A stretch of 64,000 nucleotides of DNA from Syntrophobacter sp963666995. GTDB taxonomy: Bacteria; Desulfobacterota; Syntrophobacteria; Syntrophobacterales; Syntrophobacteraceae. Numbering within the stretch: position 1 is the first letter of the stretch; the number at the start of each line of letters is the position of its first letter. The notes beneath the pieces are model-generated. The model was not told the DNA's origin. It did not search any database and saw only the letters and a program-made list of their open reading frames with translations. Positions 46,377-54,597 of this stretch are shown here, piece by piece. The position numbers were made by a program, and so were the translations under genes. The stretch spans positions 3,968,001 to 4,032,000 of the forward strand of contig OY762941.1 in the NCBI GenBank assembly GCA_963666995.1. The letters run 5' to 3'.

Positions 46377-46877
46377 TCACTGAGATTCAAAATACAGCAG
46401 ACGAGCCCGGTCCATGTTCGAGAAAGAGAGTTCAAACAAGCGGCCTTCACACTCTATTTTAACCCCGTCTTCACCGACTTCCCTGAGGTTCCCCTTGAAA
46501 TTTCGTCGATTCGAGAGGGGCACGACCATTTTGATTTCAACAACCTTGCCCAGACACTTCTCAAAGTGCTCTCTCTTTCGCAAGGGTCTGTTCAACCCGG
46601 GGGAAGACACCTCCAAATTATAAGGATTGCGAATGATATCAGCCACGTCAAGCAGGTCCCCGACAACCTGGCTTATCCTGGCGCAATCCTCCACCGTCAC
46701 TCCCCGTTCCTGATCGACGAAAATCCGCAGGACCCAACCGATGGATTCCCGACGGTACTCAACTTCAATGATTTCCATGCCTTCCGACCGAACGACCGGT
46801 TCGACCACCTCCCAGACTCGTTCGATCACCTGGTCATTTCTTTCCTCAGCCGAGGGCACCGTCTCGGTTTTCTTCAT
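46377..46877 (-). CDS. rimP: Ribosome maturation factor RimP
   Basis: 166 aa. RimP assists 30S maturation. The N-terminal domain contains MEIIEVEYRRESIGWVLRIF and DCARISQVVGDLLD, then the hinge EVSSPGLNRPLRKREHFEKC. An SH3-like C-terminal domain follows. The start at 46877 is the ATG closest to the conserved N terminus, and GGGGGG stands 10 bases upstream. It is the first protein gene of the long minus-strand cluster. Confidence 0.95.
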   Translation of the reverse strand: MKKTETVPSAEERNDQVIERVWEVVEPVVRSEGMEIIEVEYRRESIGWVLRIFVDQERGVTVEDCARISQVVGDLLDVADIIRNPYNLEVSSPGLNRPLRKREHFEKCLGKVVEIKMVVPLSNRRNFKGNLREVGEDGVKIECEGRLFELSFSNMDRARLLYFESQ

Positions 46878-46893
46878 CTTCAAAGAGCCCCCC

Positions 46894-46922
46894 AAAAATA
46901 AAAAAAGCGGGCTTGGCAACCC
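46894..46922 (-). terminator. Intrinsic terminator between tRNA-Gly and rimP
   Basis: On the minus strand, GGGTT-GCCA-AGCCC at 46922-46909 (one G-T pair) is followed by GC and a run of T bases broken by one A (46906-46894). It should stop part of the transcripts from tRNA-Gly before rimP. Confidence 0.75.
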
Positions 46923-47097
46923 ACTTCTCTTAGCAGACGCGACGAAATTCTAATTCCAAGTTATAAGAGGCTTCTCTCACACTCTAGGGAACCCGGAAGT
47001 CTTGTCATCCACTAATCGAAGTAAGCCTGCACCGGGATTGGACTGCAGCCACCTCAATAAGGGAAGCCTTCTTTATCAGAAGGAATACCTTCAACCA

Positions 47098-47173
47098 TGG
47101 AGCGGGCGACGGGATTCGAACCCGCGACCCCAAGCTTGGGAAGCTTGTGCTCTACCAACTGAGCTACACCCGC
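47098..47173 (-). tRNA. tRNA-Gly (anticodon CCC)
   Basis: 76-base cloverleaf with encoded CCA. The acceptor GCGGGTG pairs with CGCCCGC (one G-T pair). The anticodon stem CAAGC/GCTTG closes the loop TTCCCAA, anticodon CCC (reads GGG). The T-arm is GCGGG-TTCGAAT-CCCGT. It reads into the rimP-nusA-infB cluster. Confidence 0.97.
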
Positions 47174-47288
47174 CTGAGAGTCCAAAACAAAGGGATATTA
47201 GCTGATACTTATCGCTAAAGTCAAGTGGAATTAAGCCTTTCGAAGCGGTCTCGATGCGGGGCGTCACTTTGAACGATCATTCAGGGGG

Positions 47289-47325
47289 ACTGAAAACCGG
47301 GGCCCTCCTTCACCCGGTTTTCAGT
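47289..47325. repeat. Perfect 13 bp inverted repeat in the tRNA-Gly/dnaE spacer
   Basis: ACTGAAAACCGGG (47289-47301) and CCCGGTTTTCAGT (47313-47325) with an 11-base loop. No T run follows on either strand. The remaining 414 bp spacer has no gene that I can support. Confidence 0.7.
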
Positions 47326-47587
47326 AGGGTAATATAGGCAAGCACCTGTTGCGAATTTCCCAGAAAAGCCGTCTGGAATAAATAAGGTCAATCCAGTATT
47401 TTGATGGTGTGAAAAACAGTATATTGCACTTGGCCGGGCTCGGAAAACCGGGTTGCCATGGGTATTGCCCGCACGTAAAAGCAAAGACGGCCTCAGCTTC
47501 AACCCGGGGAATTTGCGGTGGCAACCGGTGAAATTTGATGTACGATAAGCCACGGCAACGATGCTCTGAATGAGAAAGGAATCATCG

Positions 47588-50500
47588 ATGAACCCGTTTG
47601 TGCATCTGCACGTGCATACCCAATACAGCCTTCTGGACGGCGCCATTCGTGTGGACGACCTCATTGAAACGGCCCGCAGCATGAATATGCCGGCTGCGGC
47701 CATGACCGACCACGGCAACATGTTCGGCGCCCTGGAATTCTATGAAAAGGCTAAAAAGGCCGGGATCAATCCGATTGTTGGTTGTGAGGTCTACCTGGCC
47801 CCCAAGAGCAGGCATGACCGCCACGGCCGGAGTGACGCAGGCGGGGCATCGGAGGATGGCAGAAACTACCACCTCGTCCTGCTGGCCAAGGACTTGACCG
47901 GCTATCAGAATCTCATGAAACTGGTGTCCATCGGCTACATCGAGGGCTTTTACTATAAGCCGCGTATCGATAAGGAGGTTCTTCGCCTGCATCACGAAGG
48001 ACTGATCGGCCTGTCGGGTTGTCTGAAGGGGGAGATCGCGAGTCTCTTGTCGAGGAATCAGGAGAAAGCGGCGCGCAAGATCGCCCTCGAATTGGCGGAC
48101 ATTTTCGGGCCCGATCACTTTTTCCTGGAACTGCAGGCCAATGGGATTCCGGAACAGGCCAAGGTGAACGACCTGCTCATAGAGATGAGTCGGGAGACCG
48201 GGCTTCCCCTGGTGGCCACCAACGACTGCCATTACCTGCGCAGAAGTGATGCCAGGGCTCACGAGATACTGCTCTGCATTCAGACCGGAAAGACCGTGCT
48301 GGACGAAAAACGGATGAAGTTCCAGACGGATAGCCTCTATTTCAAATCGCCCGAGGAAATGTCTAACGAGTTTCGGCACGTGCCCGAGGCCGTGGAGAAT
48401 TCACTGAAGATAGCCGAGCGGTGCCGGCTGCAACTGGATCTTGGAGAATATCATTTTCCGGTGTTTCCGCTTGAACCCGGAGAGAGCGTTGACGAAAGAT
48501 TCGAAAAAACGGTGTTCGAAGGATTCGAGAAGCGGATGCTGTTGATCGAAAGAAAGCGGGGGACATTATCGGCGCAGGAGCGGCAAGACTACGAGAAGAG
48601 GCTGCGCTACGAACTGGAAGTCATCCACAAGATGGGGTTTGCGGCTTATTTCCTTATTGTGGCGGATTTTATCAACTATGCGAAGAATCGGGGGATTCCA
48701 GTCGGGCCGGGCCGAGGTTCAGCGGCGGGAAGCCTTGTGGCCTACGTCATGAGCATCACGGACCTGGACCCCATCGAACACGGGCTCATTTTTGAACGAT
48801 TTCTCAATCTGGAACGGATCAGCATGCCCGACATTGACGTGGACTTCTGCATCCACGGCCGGGATGAGGTCCTGAAATATGTATCCGACAAATACGGCAA
48901 GGACAGGGTCGCCCAAATCACGACTTTCGGAACAATGCAGGCTCGTGCGGTCATCAGGGATGTGGGACGCGCCCTGGCAATGCCCTACAACGATGTGGAC
49001 CGGATTGCCAAAATGATACCGTCTTCACCGGGGATGTCTCTGCAAAAGGCCTTTCAACTGGAACCCCGCCTGGCCGAACTGCAGAGGGAAGACCCGCAGT
49101 TGAAGGAACTTTTCGAAATCGCCCTCGCTCTCGAGGGACTGACACGTCATGCATCCACGCACGCCGCCGGTGTCGTTATGGCGGATAAGCCGATAGTCGA
49201 GTACATGCCGCTCTACCGTGGCCAGGACGACGAAGTGGTGACCCAGTATTCCATGAAGTATGTGGAAAAGGCAGGGTTGATCAAATTCGATTTTCTGGGG
49301 CTGAGAAACCTTTCGGTTATCGACGATGCCGTCAAGCTCATCCTGGCAAACCACGGCCTGAAAATCAATATCGAGGAACTCCCCCTGAACGACCCCGATA
49401 CGTACGCACTGCTAAGCCGTGCTGAGACCACGGGCGTCTTCCAGCTCGAAAGTTCAGGAATGAGGGATATCCTCGTTCGCCTGAGGCCGGAGAACTTCTC
49501 GGACATCGTTGCCCTGGTTGCACTCTACAGGCCCGGCCCGCTGGAGAGCGGCATGGTGGAAAACTACATCCAGGGCAAACACGGCCAAATCGAAATCACC
49601 TACGACCCGGAAGCGCTGAGGCCGATCCTCGAACCCACATACGGCGTGATTCTCTATCAGGAACAGGTCATACAAATTGCAAGCGTTCTGGCCAATTATA
49701 CTCTTGGCGAGGCCGACATCCTGCGGCGGGCGATGGGCAAGAAGATCCGGGACGTCATGACCGCTCAGAGGGTTCGCTTTCTCGAAGGCGCGAAGCAGAA
49801 CGGGACGGATCTGGCCAAGGCAAATCACATTTTCGACCTGATGGAAAAATTCGGGGGGTATGGATTCAACAAGTCCCACAGTGCCGCCTATGCCCTTGTG
49901 GCTTATCAGACCGCCTACCTGAAGAGCCACTATCCGGTCGAATTCATGGCCGCCCTCCTCAACAGCTTCCTCAGCAGCACCGACCAGGTGGTGAAGCTCA
50001 TCAATGAGTGCAAGGAAAAGAGCATCGACATCCTGCCTCCCGATGTGAATGCGAGTAACAAGGATTTCACCGTGGTCAACGCCAGGATCCGGTTTGGCCT
50101 GGGGGCGGTGAAAAACGTCGGCGAAGCCGCAATCGAAGTGATCCTGAACGCCCGGTCCGAAGAGGGGCCTTTCAAGTCGATCCATGATTTCTGCCTTCGC
50201 ATGGACACTCAGAGAGTGAACCGCAGGGTGATCGAGCAACTGATTAAGTGCGGTGCTTTCGATTCCGTTCATGCGGGCAGGTCTCAAGTGATGGCCGCCC
50301 TTGACGACGCCATGGAAAAGGCTCAACTTATGCAAAAGGATCGGCAATCGGGGCAGATCAACATGTTCGATCTCCTGAAACCCAAGGAGAAGACCGGCGG
50401 ACATGCCCTGCCGGAGGTCCCCGAGTGGGACAGCCGTACAACGCTTCAGTTTGAGAAGGAATCACTGGGGTTCTATATTTCGGGTCATCCTCTGGATTTC

Positions 50501-51082
50501 TTCGCAGACCAGGTATCCTCTCTTTGTTCGGCCGACAGCCAGGCAGTCAGGGAAAAAAGAGAAGGCAGCGAAGTGGTGGTCTGCGGGATGGTGAGCGTCA
50601 TAAAGGAACTCACCACCAAGAAGGGAGACCGCATGGCCTTCCTGTTGCTCGAAGACAAGGAAGGAACACTGGAAGTCGTCGCGTTTTCGGATACCTTCTC
50701 ACAGGCGCGGCAGTTGCTCGACTCCGATGAGCCGCTCGTGGTCATCGGTAAAGTTCAACATGATGAAAAGGGAAGCAAGATCATTGCCAACCACATCCTT
50801 TCTATCGACGAAGCCCAGGTCCAGACGGTTGAAGAGGTGCGAATCCATTTGAAGGCGGACACGCTGGACAGGGACGGGTTGGGGCGGCTTCGCCACCTGC
50901 TGGTAAGCCATTCCGGAGAGTGCAGGACCTTTCTGCATCTGCTGGTCGAGGACAAGGGAGAAGCCGTCATTGCTTTGAGCAGCAAGCTCCAGGTGAGTCC
51001 GACGAAAACATTCTTCCAGGATATGACCCGTTATTTCGGGCCGGATTCCGTCGAAGCGGTGCATAAGCTGTGCAGGCTTTAA
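47588..51082 (+). CDS. dnaE: DNA polymerase III alpha subunit
   Basis: 1164 aa replicative polymerase. The PHP domain opens VHLHVHTQYSLLDGAIRV with histidines of the nuclease site, then AMTDHGNMFGALEFYEKA. The polymerase core has GPGRGSAAGSLVAYV and the catalytic aspartates in MPDIDVDFCIHGRD, then HASTHAAGVV. Helix-hairpin-helix and OB-fold regions follow (VVVCGMVSVIKELTTKKGD). Start 47588 with AAAGGA; the ATG at 47570 is an alternative. The downstream Mth938-like gene and holC are on the same strand. Confidence 0.97.
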   Translation: MNPFVHLHVHTQYSLLDGAIRVDDLIETARSMNMPAAAMTDHGNMFGALEFYEKAKKAGINPIVGCEVYLAPKSRHDRHGRSDAGGASEDGRNYHLVLLAKDLTGYQNLMKLVSIGYIEGFYYKPRIDKEVLRLHHEGLIGLSGCLKGEIASLLSRNQEKAARKIALELADIFGPDHFFLELQANGIPEQAKVNDLLIEMSRETGLPLVATNDCHYLRRSDARAHEILLCIQTGKTVLDEKRMKFQTDSLYFKSPEEMSNEFRHVPEAVENSLKIAERCRLQLDLGEYHFPVFPLEPGESVDERFEKTVFEGFEKRMLLIERKRGTLSAQERQDYEKRLRYELEVIHKMGFAAYFLIVADFINYAKNRGIPVGPGRGSAAGSLVAYVMSITDLDPIEHGLIFERFLNLERISMPDIDVDFCIHGRDEVLKYVSDKYGKDRVAQITTFGTMQARAVIRDVGRALAMPYNDVDRIAKMIPSSPGMSLQKAFQLEPRLAELQREDPQLKELFEIALALEGLTRHASTHAAGVVMADKPIVEYMPLYRGQDDEVVTQYSMKYVEKAGLIKFDFLGLRNLSVIDDAVKLILANHGLKINIEELPLNDPDTYALLSRAETTGVFQLESSGMRDILVRLRPENFSDIVALVALYRPGPLESGMVENYIQGKHGQIEITYDPEALRPILEPTYGVILYQEQVIQIASVLANYTLGEADILRRAMGKKIRDVMTAQRVRFLEGAKQNGTDLAKANHIFDLMEKFGGYGFNKSHSAAYALVAYQTAYLKSHYPVEFMAALLNSFLSSTDQVVKLINECKEKSIDILPPDVNASNKDFTVVNARIRFGLGAVKNVGEAAIEVILNARSEEGPFKSIHDFCLRMDTQRVNRRVIEQLIKCGAFDSVHAGRSQVMAALDDAMEKAQLMQKDRQSGQINMFDLLKPKEKTGGHALPEVPEWDSRTTLQFEKESLGFYISGHPLDFFADQVSSLCSADSQAVREKREGSEVVVCGMVSVIKELTTKKGDRMAFLLLEDKEGTLEVVAFSDTFSQARQLLDSDEPLVVIGKVQHDEKGSKIIANHILSIDEAQVQTVEEVRIHLKADTLDRDGLGRLRHLLVSHSGECRTFLHLLVEDKGEAVIALSSKLQVSPTKTFFQDMTRYFGPDSVEAVHKLCRL

Positions 51083-51131
51083 GGAATTCAGGGGCCGCGC
51101 ATCCTAAGGGATGTCCGGGAGACGTACCGAT

Positions 51132-51473
51132 ATGGTCGAAAACTATCAATTCGGAATGATGACGGTTAATGGAAAGGTCCATCGCGGCGATCTCAAGATC
51201 CTGAAAGGGAAGGTTATCGCCGCATGGTGGAGGAAAGAGGGCCATGTGGTGGACGTGGATGACGTGCCGGATATTCTTGCCGCCAAACCGGAGGTGTTGA
51301 TAATCGGAATGGGACAGCCGGGGAGGATGTGTGCTTCCGATGCGCTGAAGTCGGCATTGAGCGAGGCGGGCATCGCGCTGATCGAGGAACCTACCGAGGA
51401 TGCTGTCCGCACATTCAACCGGCTCCGGGAAAAGGGCGGGGACGTCGCCGGCGCCTTTCATCTGACCTGTTAG
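51132..51473 (+). CDS. Mth938-like (DUF498/NDUFAF3-type) protein
   Basis: 113 aa. Shows the family ending DAVRTFNRLREKGGDVAGAF then HLTC, and the VLIIGMGQPGRM core of the Mth938 fold. Members include the mitochondrial complex I assembly factor NDUFAF3; bacterial function is not known. It lies 49 bp after dnaE and 8 bp before holC. The start at 51132 is the ATG nearest the conserved N terminus. Confidence 0.85.
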   Translation: MVENYQFGMMTVNGKVHRGDLKILKGKVIAAWWRKEGHVVDVDDVPDILAAKPEVLIIGMGQPGRMCASDALKSALSEAGIALIEEPTEDAVRTFNRLREKGGDVAGAFHLTC

Positions 51474-51481
51474 GTGCTCCC

Positions 51482-51973
51482 ATGCCCGATTCACTCATCT
51501 ACTTCATGGAAACACCCGCCGCCGAGCAGCGCAGACTCCTCTGCAAACTGGTGGAACACTTCTACGATGCCGGCCTGAAAGTCCAGGTAGCGGTGGATTC
51601 AACCCTCTCGGCGCAGCACATCGATCAACTGCTCTGGACGTTTTCCGACAGGAGTTTCATCCCCCACCGTATTTACGACCTGAGAGACGGCGACGATTTT
51701 ATCGAACCGGTGCTCATCACCGTGGGAGATCTGCACGTCCGGGGTTTTGATGCGGTGATATGCGACGGACCGCAGTCGCTCGATTTCATGACGCTCTTCG
51801 GGATCGCGGCGCATTTCGTGATCCGCGATGACGGCGACAGGAGGCAGGAGAGCCGCCTCATGTGGCTCGAAGCGCGCGACCGGAAGCTCGAGATCCGGCA
51901 TGTTCCTTATTCCTCCGAGGTCGACTGGAGCCTCTTCCCGGATGCCGCCGGAAGAAGGGGCGAGCCGGCGTGA
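51482..51973 (+). CDS. holC: DNA polymerase III chi subunit
   Basis: 163 aa. Its N terminus SLIYFMETPAAEQRRLLCKL and LVEHFYDAGLKVQVAVDS, then LLWTFSDRSFIPHRI, follow the HolC pattern. Chi links the clamp loader to single-strand-binding protein. The later stretch PVLITVGDLHVRGFDAVICD also fits. The ATG at 51482 lies 8 bp behind the Mth938-like gene. The position close to dnaE supports the assignment. Confidence 0.82.
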   Translation: MPDSLIYFMETPAAEQRRLLCKLVEHFYDAGLKVQVAVDSTLSAQHIDQLLWTFSDRSFIPHRIYDLRDGDDFIEPVLITVGDLHVRGFDAVICDGPQSLDFMTLFGIAAHFVIRDDGDRRQESRLMWLEARDRKLEIRHVPYSSEVDWSLFPDAAGRRGEPA

Positions 51974-52519
51974 AAATCCCCCCGATCGTTACCTGATTCA
52001 CAAATCAATGCCCGGCTGACGCCCGTATGCCGAGGAGCCTGATTCCGAGGAGCCTGCGGCGCTTGGATCGCGGGCTGCTTCGGTTCTCCGGCCCCCTGTG
52101 GAGCGATATCCCGATTCGCCGGATATTTCCTATCCCGCCGAAGAGACAAGACGCGCCGGTTCTGCCGGCCGGTCCGGCGAAAGACCATCCGGACGGCCCG
52201 GTGTGTTCTCAAAAATGCATAACCCGGCGATGGCCCAACCCGGCCTCGGGTCCTCTTTAGCAAAACAGTTTTTCGCAAAGCCCTGCATCCTTCATCGTAG
52301 ATTTTTGCTCAAATACCAGTAGAACCCGGGACGGCTCTTGTGCTAAAGTCATCGCGGCTTGAACTTGTGCCCATCGGTGTTCGGTTAATGTGAATCTTTG
52401 GACGAATGGGCGGGGAATCCGCTTGACAAGAGCTTGTGAACCGCTAGAATGATTTAAATTTGGTCTATTGGAAGCTAACCAGGGGGTCTTTTCATTGTCG
52501 AAACGGAGGAGAAGCGGAT
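51974..52519 (+). promoter_or_regulatory. Intergenic region with promoter for the carboxyltransferase gene
   Basis: TTGACA at 52423-52428, 16 bp, TAGAAT at 52445-52450, 70 bp before the ATG at 52520. The rest of this 546 bp stretch contains GC-rich inverted repeats and no gene that I can support. Confidence 0.6.
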
Positions 52520-54073
52520 ATGGGAAGGGTTGCAGATAAACTGAAGGAGCTGCGTGAGCGAGAAGCGAAGATCAGAGAAATGGGTGGACCCAAGGCCGTT
52601 GCGCAACAGCATGAGCGGGGCAAGTTGACTGCCCGTGAGCGGTTGGACCTGTTTTTCGATCCCGGTAGCTTCCGTGAAATCGACATGTTCGTGAAACACA
52701 GGGGGACTTTGTTCGGAATCGATAAGGTGGATGTCCCCGCGGATGGCGTCGTCACGGGATTCGGGCTGGTGAACGGCCGGCAGGTGTTTTCGTTTGCGCA
52801 GGATTTCACATCACGGGCCGGGAGCCTCGGCGAAATGCACGCCAAGAAGATCTGTAAGGTCATGGATCTCGCGCTGAGGGCCGGGAAGCCCTTCGTTGGC
52901 TTTAACGATTCCGGCGGCGCCCGCATCCAGGAAGGTGTCGATTCGCTCTCTGGCTACGGTCAGATATTCTACCGCAATGCCATCGCTTCAGGCGTCATCC
53001 CGCAGATTTCCGCCATCATGGGGCCCTGTGCGGGTGGAGCGGTCTACTCTCCCGCCATGACCGACTGGATCTATATGGTCAAGAAATCCGGCCTGATGTT
53101 CATCACGGGCCCGGATGTTATCAAGTCGGTTCTCGGCGAAATCATCACCCAGGAAGAACTGGGCGGCGCGATGACTCACAACAGCAGGAGCGGTGTGGCT
53201 CATTTTGCCTCTGAGAGCGATGCCGACTGTATCGAGGAAATCAAGCGCCTCTTGAGCTTCTATCCGGACAACAACATGGAAGATCCTCCCATCGTGGAGA
53301 CCGGGGATCCCGCAAGCAGAGTTGCTCCCGAGCTGGATGCCATCATTCCCGAGAATCCGATGGGCGCCTACGATGTAAGAGATGTCATCAGGGCAATCGT
53401 CGACAACGGGGATTTCCTCGAAGTGCATCAGCACTTTGCCCAGAACATGGTTATCGGCTATTGCCGGCTGAACGGCAGAAGCATCGGAATCATCGCAAAC
53501 CAGCCGAAGGTCCTGGCCGGCTGTCTGGATGTGGATTCCTCGGATAAGGCGACGCGGTTCATTCGCTGCTGCGATGCGTTCAACATCCCGATGCTCACCA
53601 TCGCTGACGTGCCCGGCTATCTGCCCGGGAAACAGCAGGAATGGGGTGGAATCATCCGTCATGGCGCAAAACTTCTCTGGTGCTACTCCGAAGCCACAGT
53701 GCCCAAGGTTACCCTGACCACACGCAAGGACTATGGCGGATCCTACCTCGCCATGTGCTCCAGCGACCTGCGCTCCGATTTTGCTTTTGCATGGCCGACG
53801 GCGGAGATCGCGGTTATGGGTGCCGAAGGCGCCGCCAACGTTATCTTCAGGAGGGAAATCAGCGAATCCGCCGACCCCAAGGCGAAACGCCAGGAAATCA
53901 TCGACAACTATCGAAGCGCCCTGTACAACCCGTACATTGCCGCATCCAGAGGGTATATCGACGGCGTGATCATGCCGTCCGAAACACGGCCGCGCCTGAT
54001 CGAGGCCTTCGAACTCCTGTGTTCGAAACGGCAGGCTCTGCCGCCGAAAAAACACGGGAATATTCCTATGTAA
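52520..54073 (+). CDS. Methylmalonyl/propionyl-CoA carboxyltransferase (beta/12S-type) subunit
   Basis: 517 aa. The start MGRVADKLKELREREAKIRE with GGAGGAGAAG upstream is the family form. The N-terminal half has GFNDSGGARIQEGVDSL and GPCAGGAVYSPAMTDW; the C-terminal half has DVPGYLPGKQQEWGGIIRH and KDYGGSYLAMC. It resembles propionyl-CoA carboxylase beta, methylmalonyl-CoA decarboxylase alpha and transcarboxylase 12S. In a propionate-oxidising syntroph the transcarboxylase role is plausible. No biotin carrier or other subunit is nearby. It has its own promoter and terminator, so it is a single-gene unit. Confidence 0.9.
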   Translation: MGRVADKLKELREREAKIREMGGPKAVAQQHERGKLTARERLDLFFDPGSFREIDMFVKHRGTLFGIDKVDVPADGVVTGFGLVNGRQVFSFAQDFTSRAGSLGEMHAKKICKVMDLALRAGKPFVGFNDSGGARIQEGVDSLSGYGQIFYRNAIASGVIPQISAIMGPCAGGAVYSPAMTDWIYMVKKSGLMFITGPDVIKSVLGEIITQEELGGAMTHNSRSGVAHFASESDADCIEEIKRLLSFYPDNNMEDPPIVETGDPASRVAPELDAIIPENPMGAYDVRDVIRAIVDNGDFLEVHQHFAQNMVIGYCRLNGRSIGIIANQPKVLAGCLDVDSSDKATRFIRCCDAFNIPMLTIADVPGYLPGKQQEWGGIIRHGAKLLWCYSEATVPKVTLTTRKDYGGSYLAMCSSDLRSDFAFAWPTAEIAVMGAEGAANVIFRREISESADPKAKRQEIIDNYRSALYNPYIAASRGYIDGVIMPSETRPRLIEAFELLCSKRQALPPKKHGNIPM

Positions 54074-54178
54074 ATTTCCGCCGACCGGATTCAGAAGAGC
54101 AGGGCGCTCGTATGGGACTCATACGATTCCGCCCTGCCCAGGCTTCATTAGACCGCTGTTCGCGTATCGGAAAAATTC

Positions 54179-54213
54179 AAGCCCGACTTCCCCGGGAAGG
54201 GGAGATCGGGCTT
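54179..54213. terminator. Bidirectional terminator
   Basis: Stem AAGCCCGA (54179-54186) with TCGGGCTT (54206-54213) and an inner CTTCCCC/GGGGAG pairing. It ends the carboxyltransferase gene on plus. On minus it is followed by GAATTTTT and would end the Dabb gene. Confidence 0.75.
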
Positions 54214-54264
54214 GTTCGTTTGGCAGAACCTCTGAAGTGTACGGAAAAGGGCTCGGACGGAGCG

Positions 54265-54555
54265 CTAGGACTCGAAGTCCACGGCCACAATGCTTTCAGC
54301 GACGGGTTTTGACTTGGCCACGACCGCCTGATGGGCGGGATGGACCTGATAGCGCTTCATCGCTTCCAGATCATCGAAGGAGGATATGATCGCCAAATCG
54401 TACGACCTTTCCGAATGAACCACGTCACGGCCGACCTCAAAGCTTTTTATTTCCGCGATGATCGAGGGAAGTCCCTTGAGGCCCTTTTCGATTTCCGCAA
54501 TGCTGCCGTCCGGCGTTCCTTTCTTAAACTTGAAGAACACAACGTGCTTGAGCAT
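54265..54555 (-). CDS. Stress-responsive Dabb-domain protein
   Basis: 96 aa. HVVFFKFKKGTPDGSIAEIE, then VGRDVVHSERSYDLAIISSF, then YQVHPAHQAV, is the Dabb (dimeric alpha/beta barrel) pattern. The ATG at 54555 has AGGAGAGGAAG upstream. Dabb proteins are small homodimers of unclear function; some are stress-induced in plants. It lies 42 bp after selB on the same strand. Confidence 0.88.
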   Translation of the reverse strand: MLKHVVFFKFKKGTPDGSIAEIEKGLKGLPSIIAEIKSFEVGRDVVHSERSYDLAIISSFDDLEAMKRYQVHPAHQAVVAKSKPVAESIVAVDFES

Positions 54556-54597
54556 CTTCCTCTCCTTTTGCAAAGACCGTTCATCTGAAGTGGTTCC

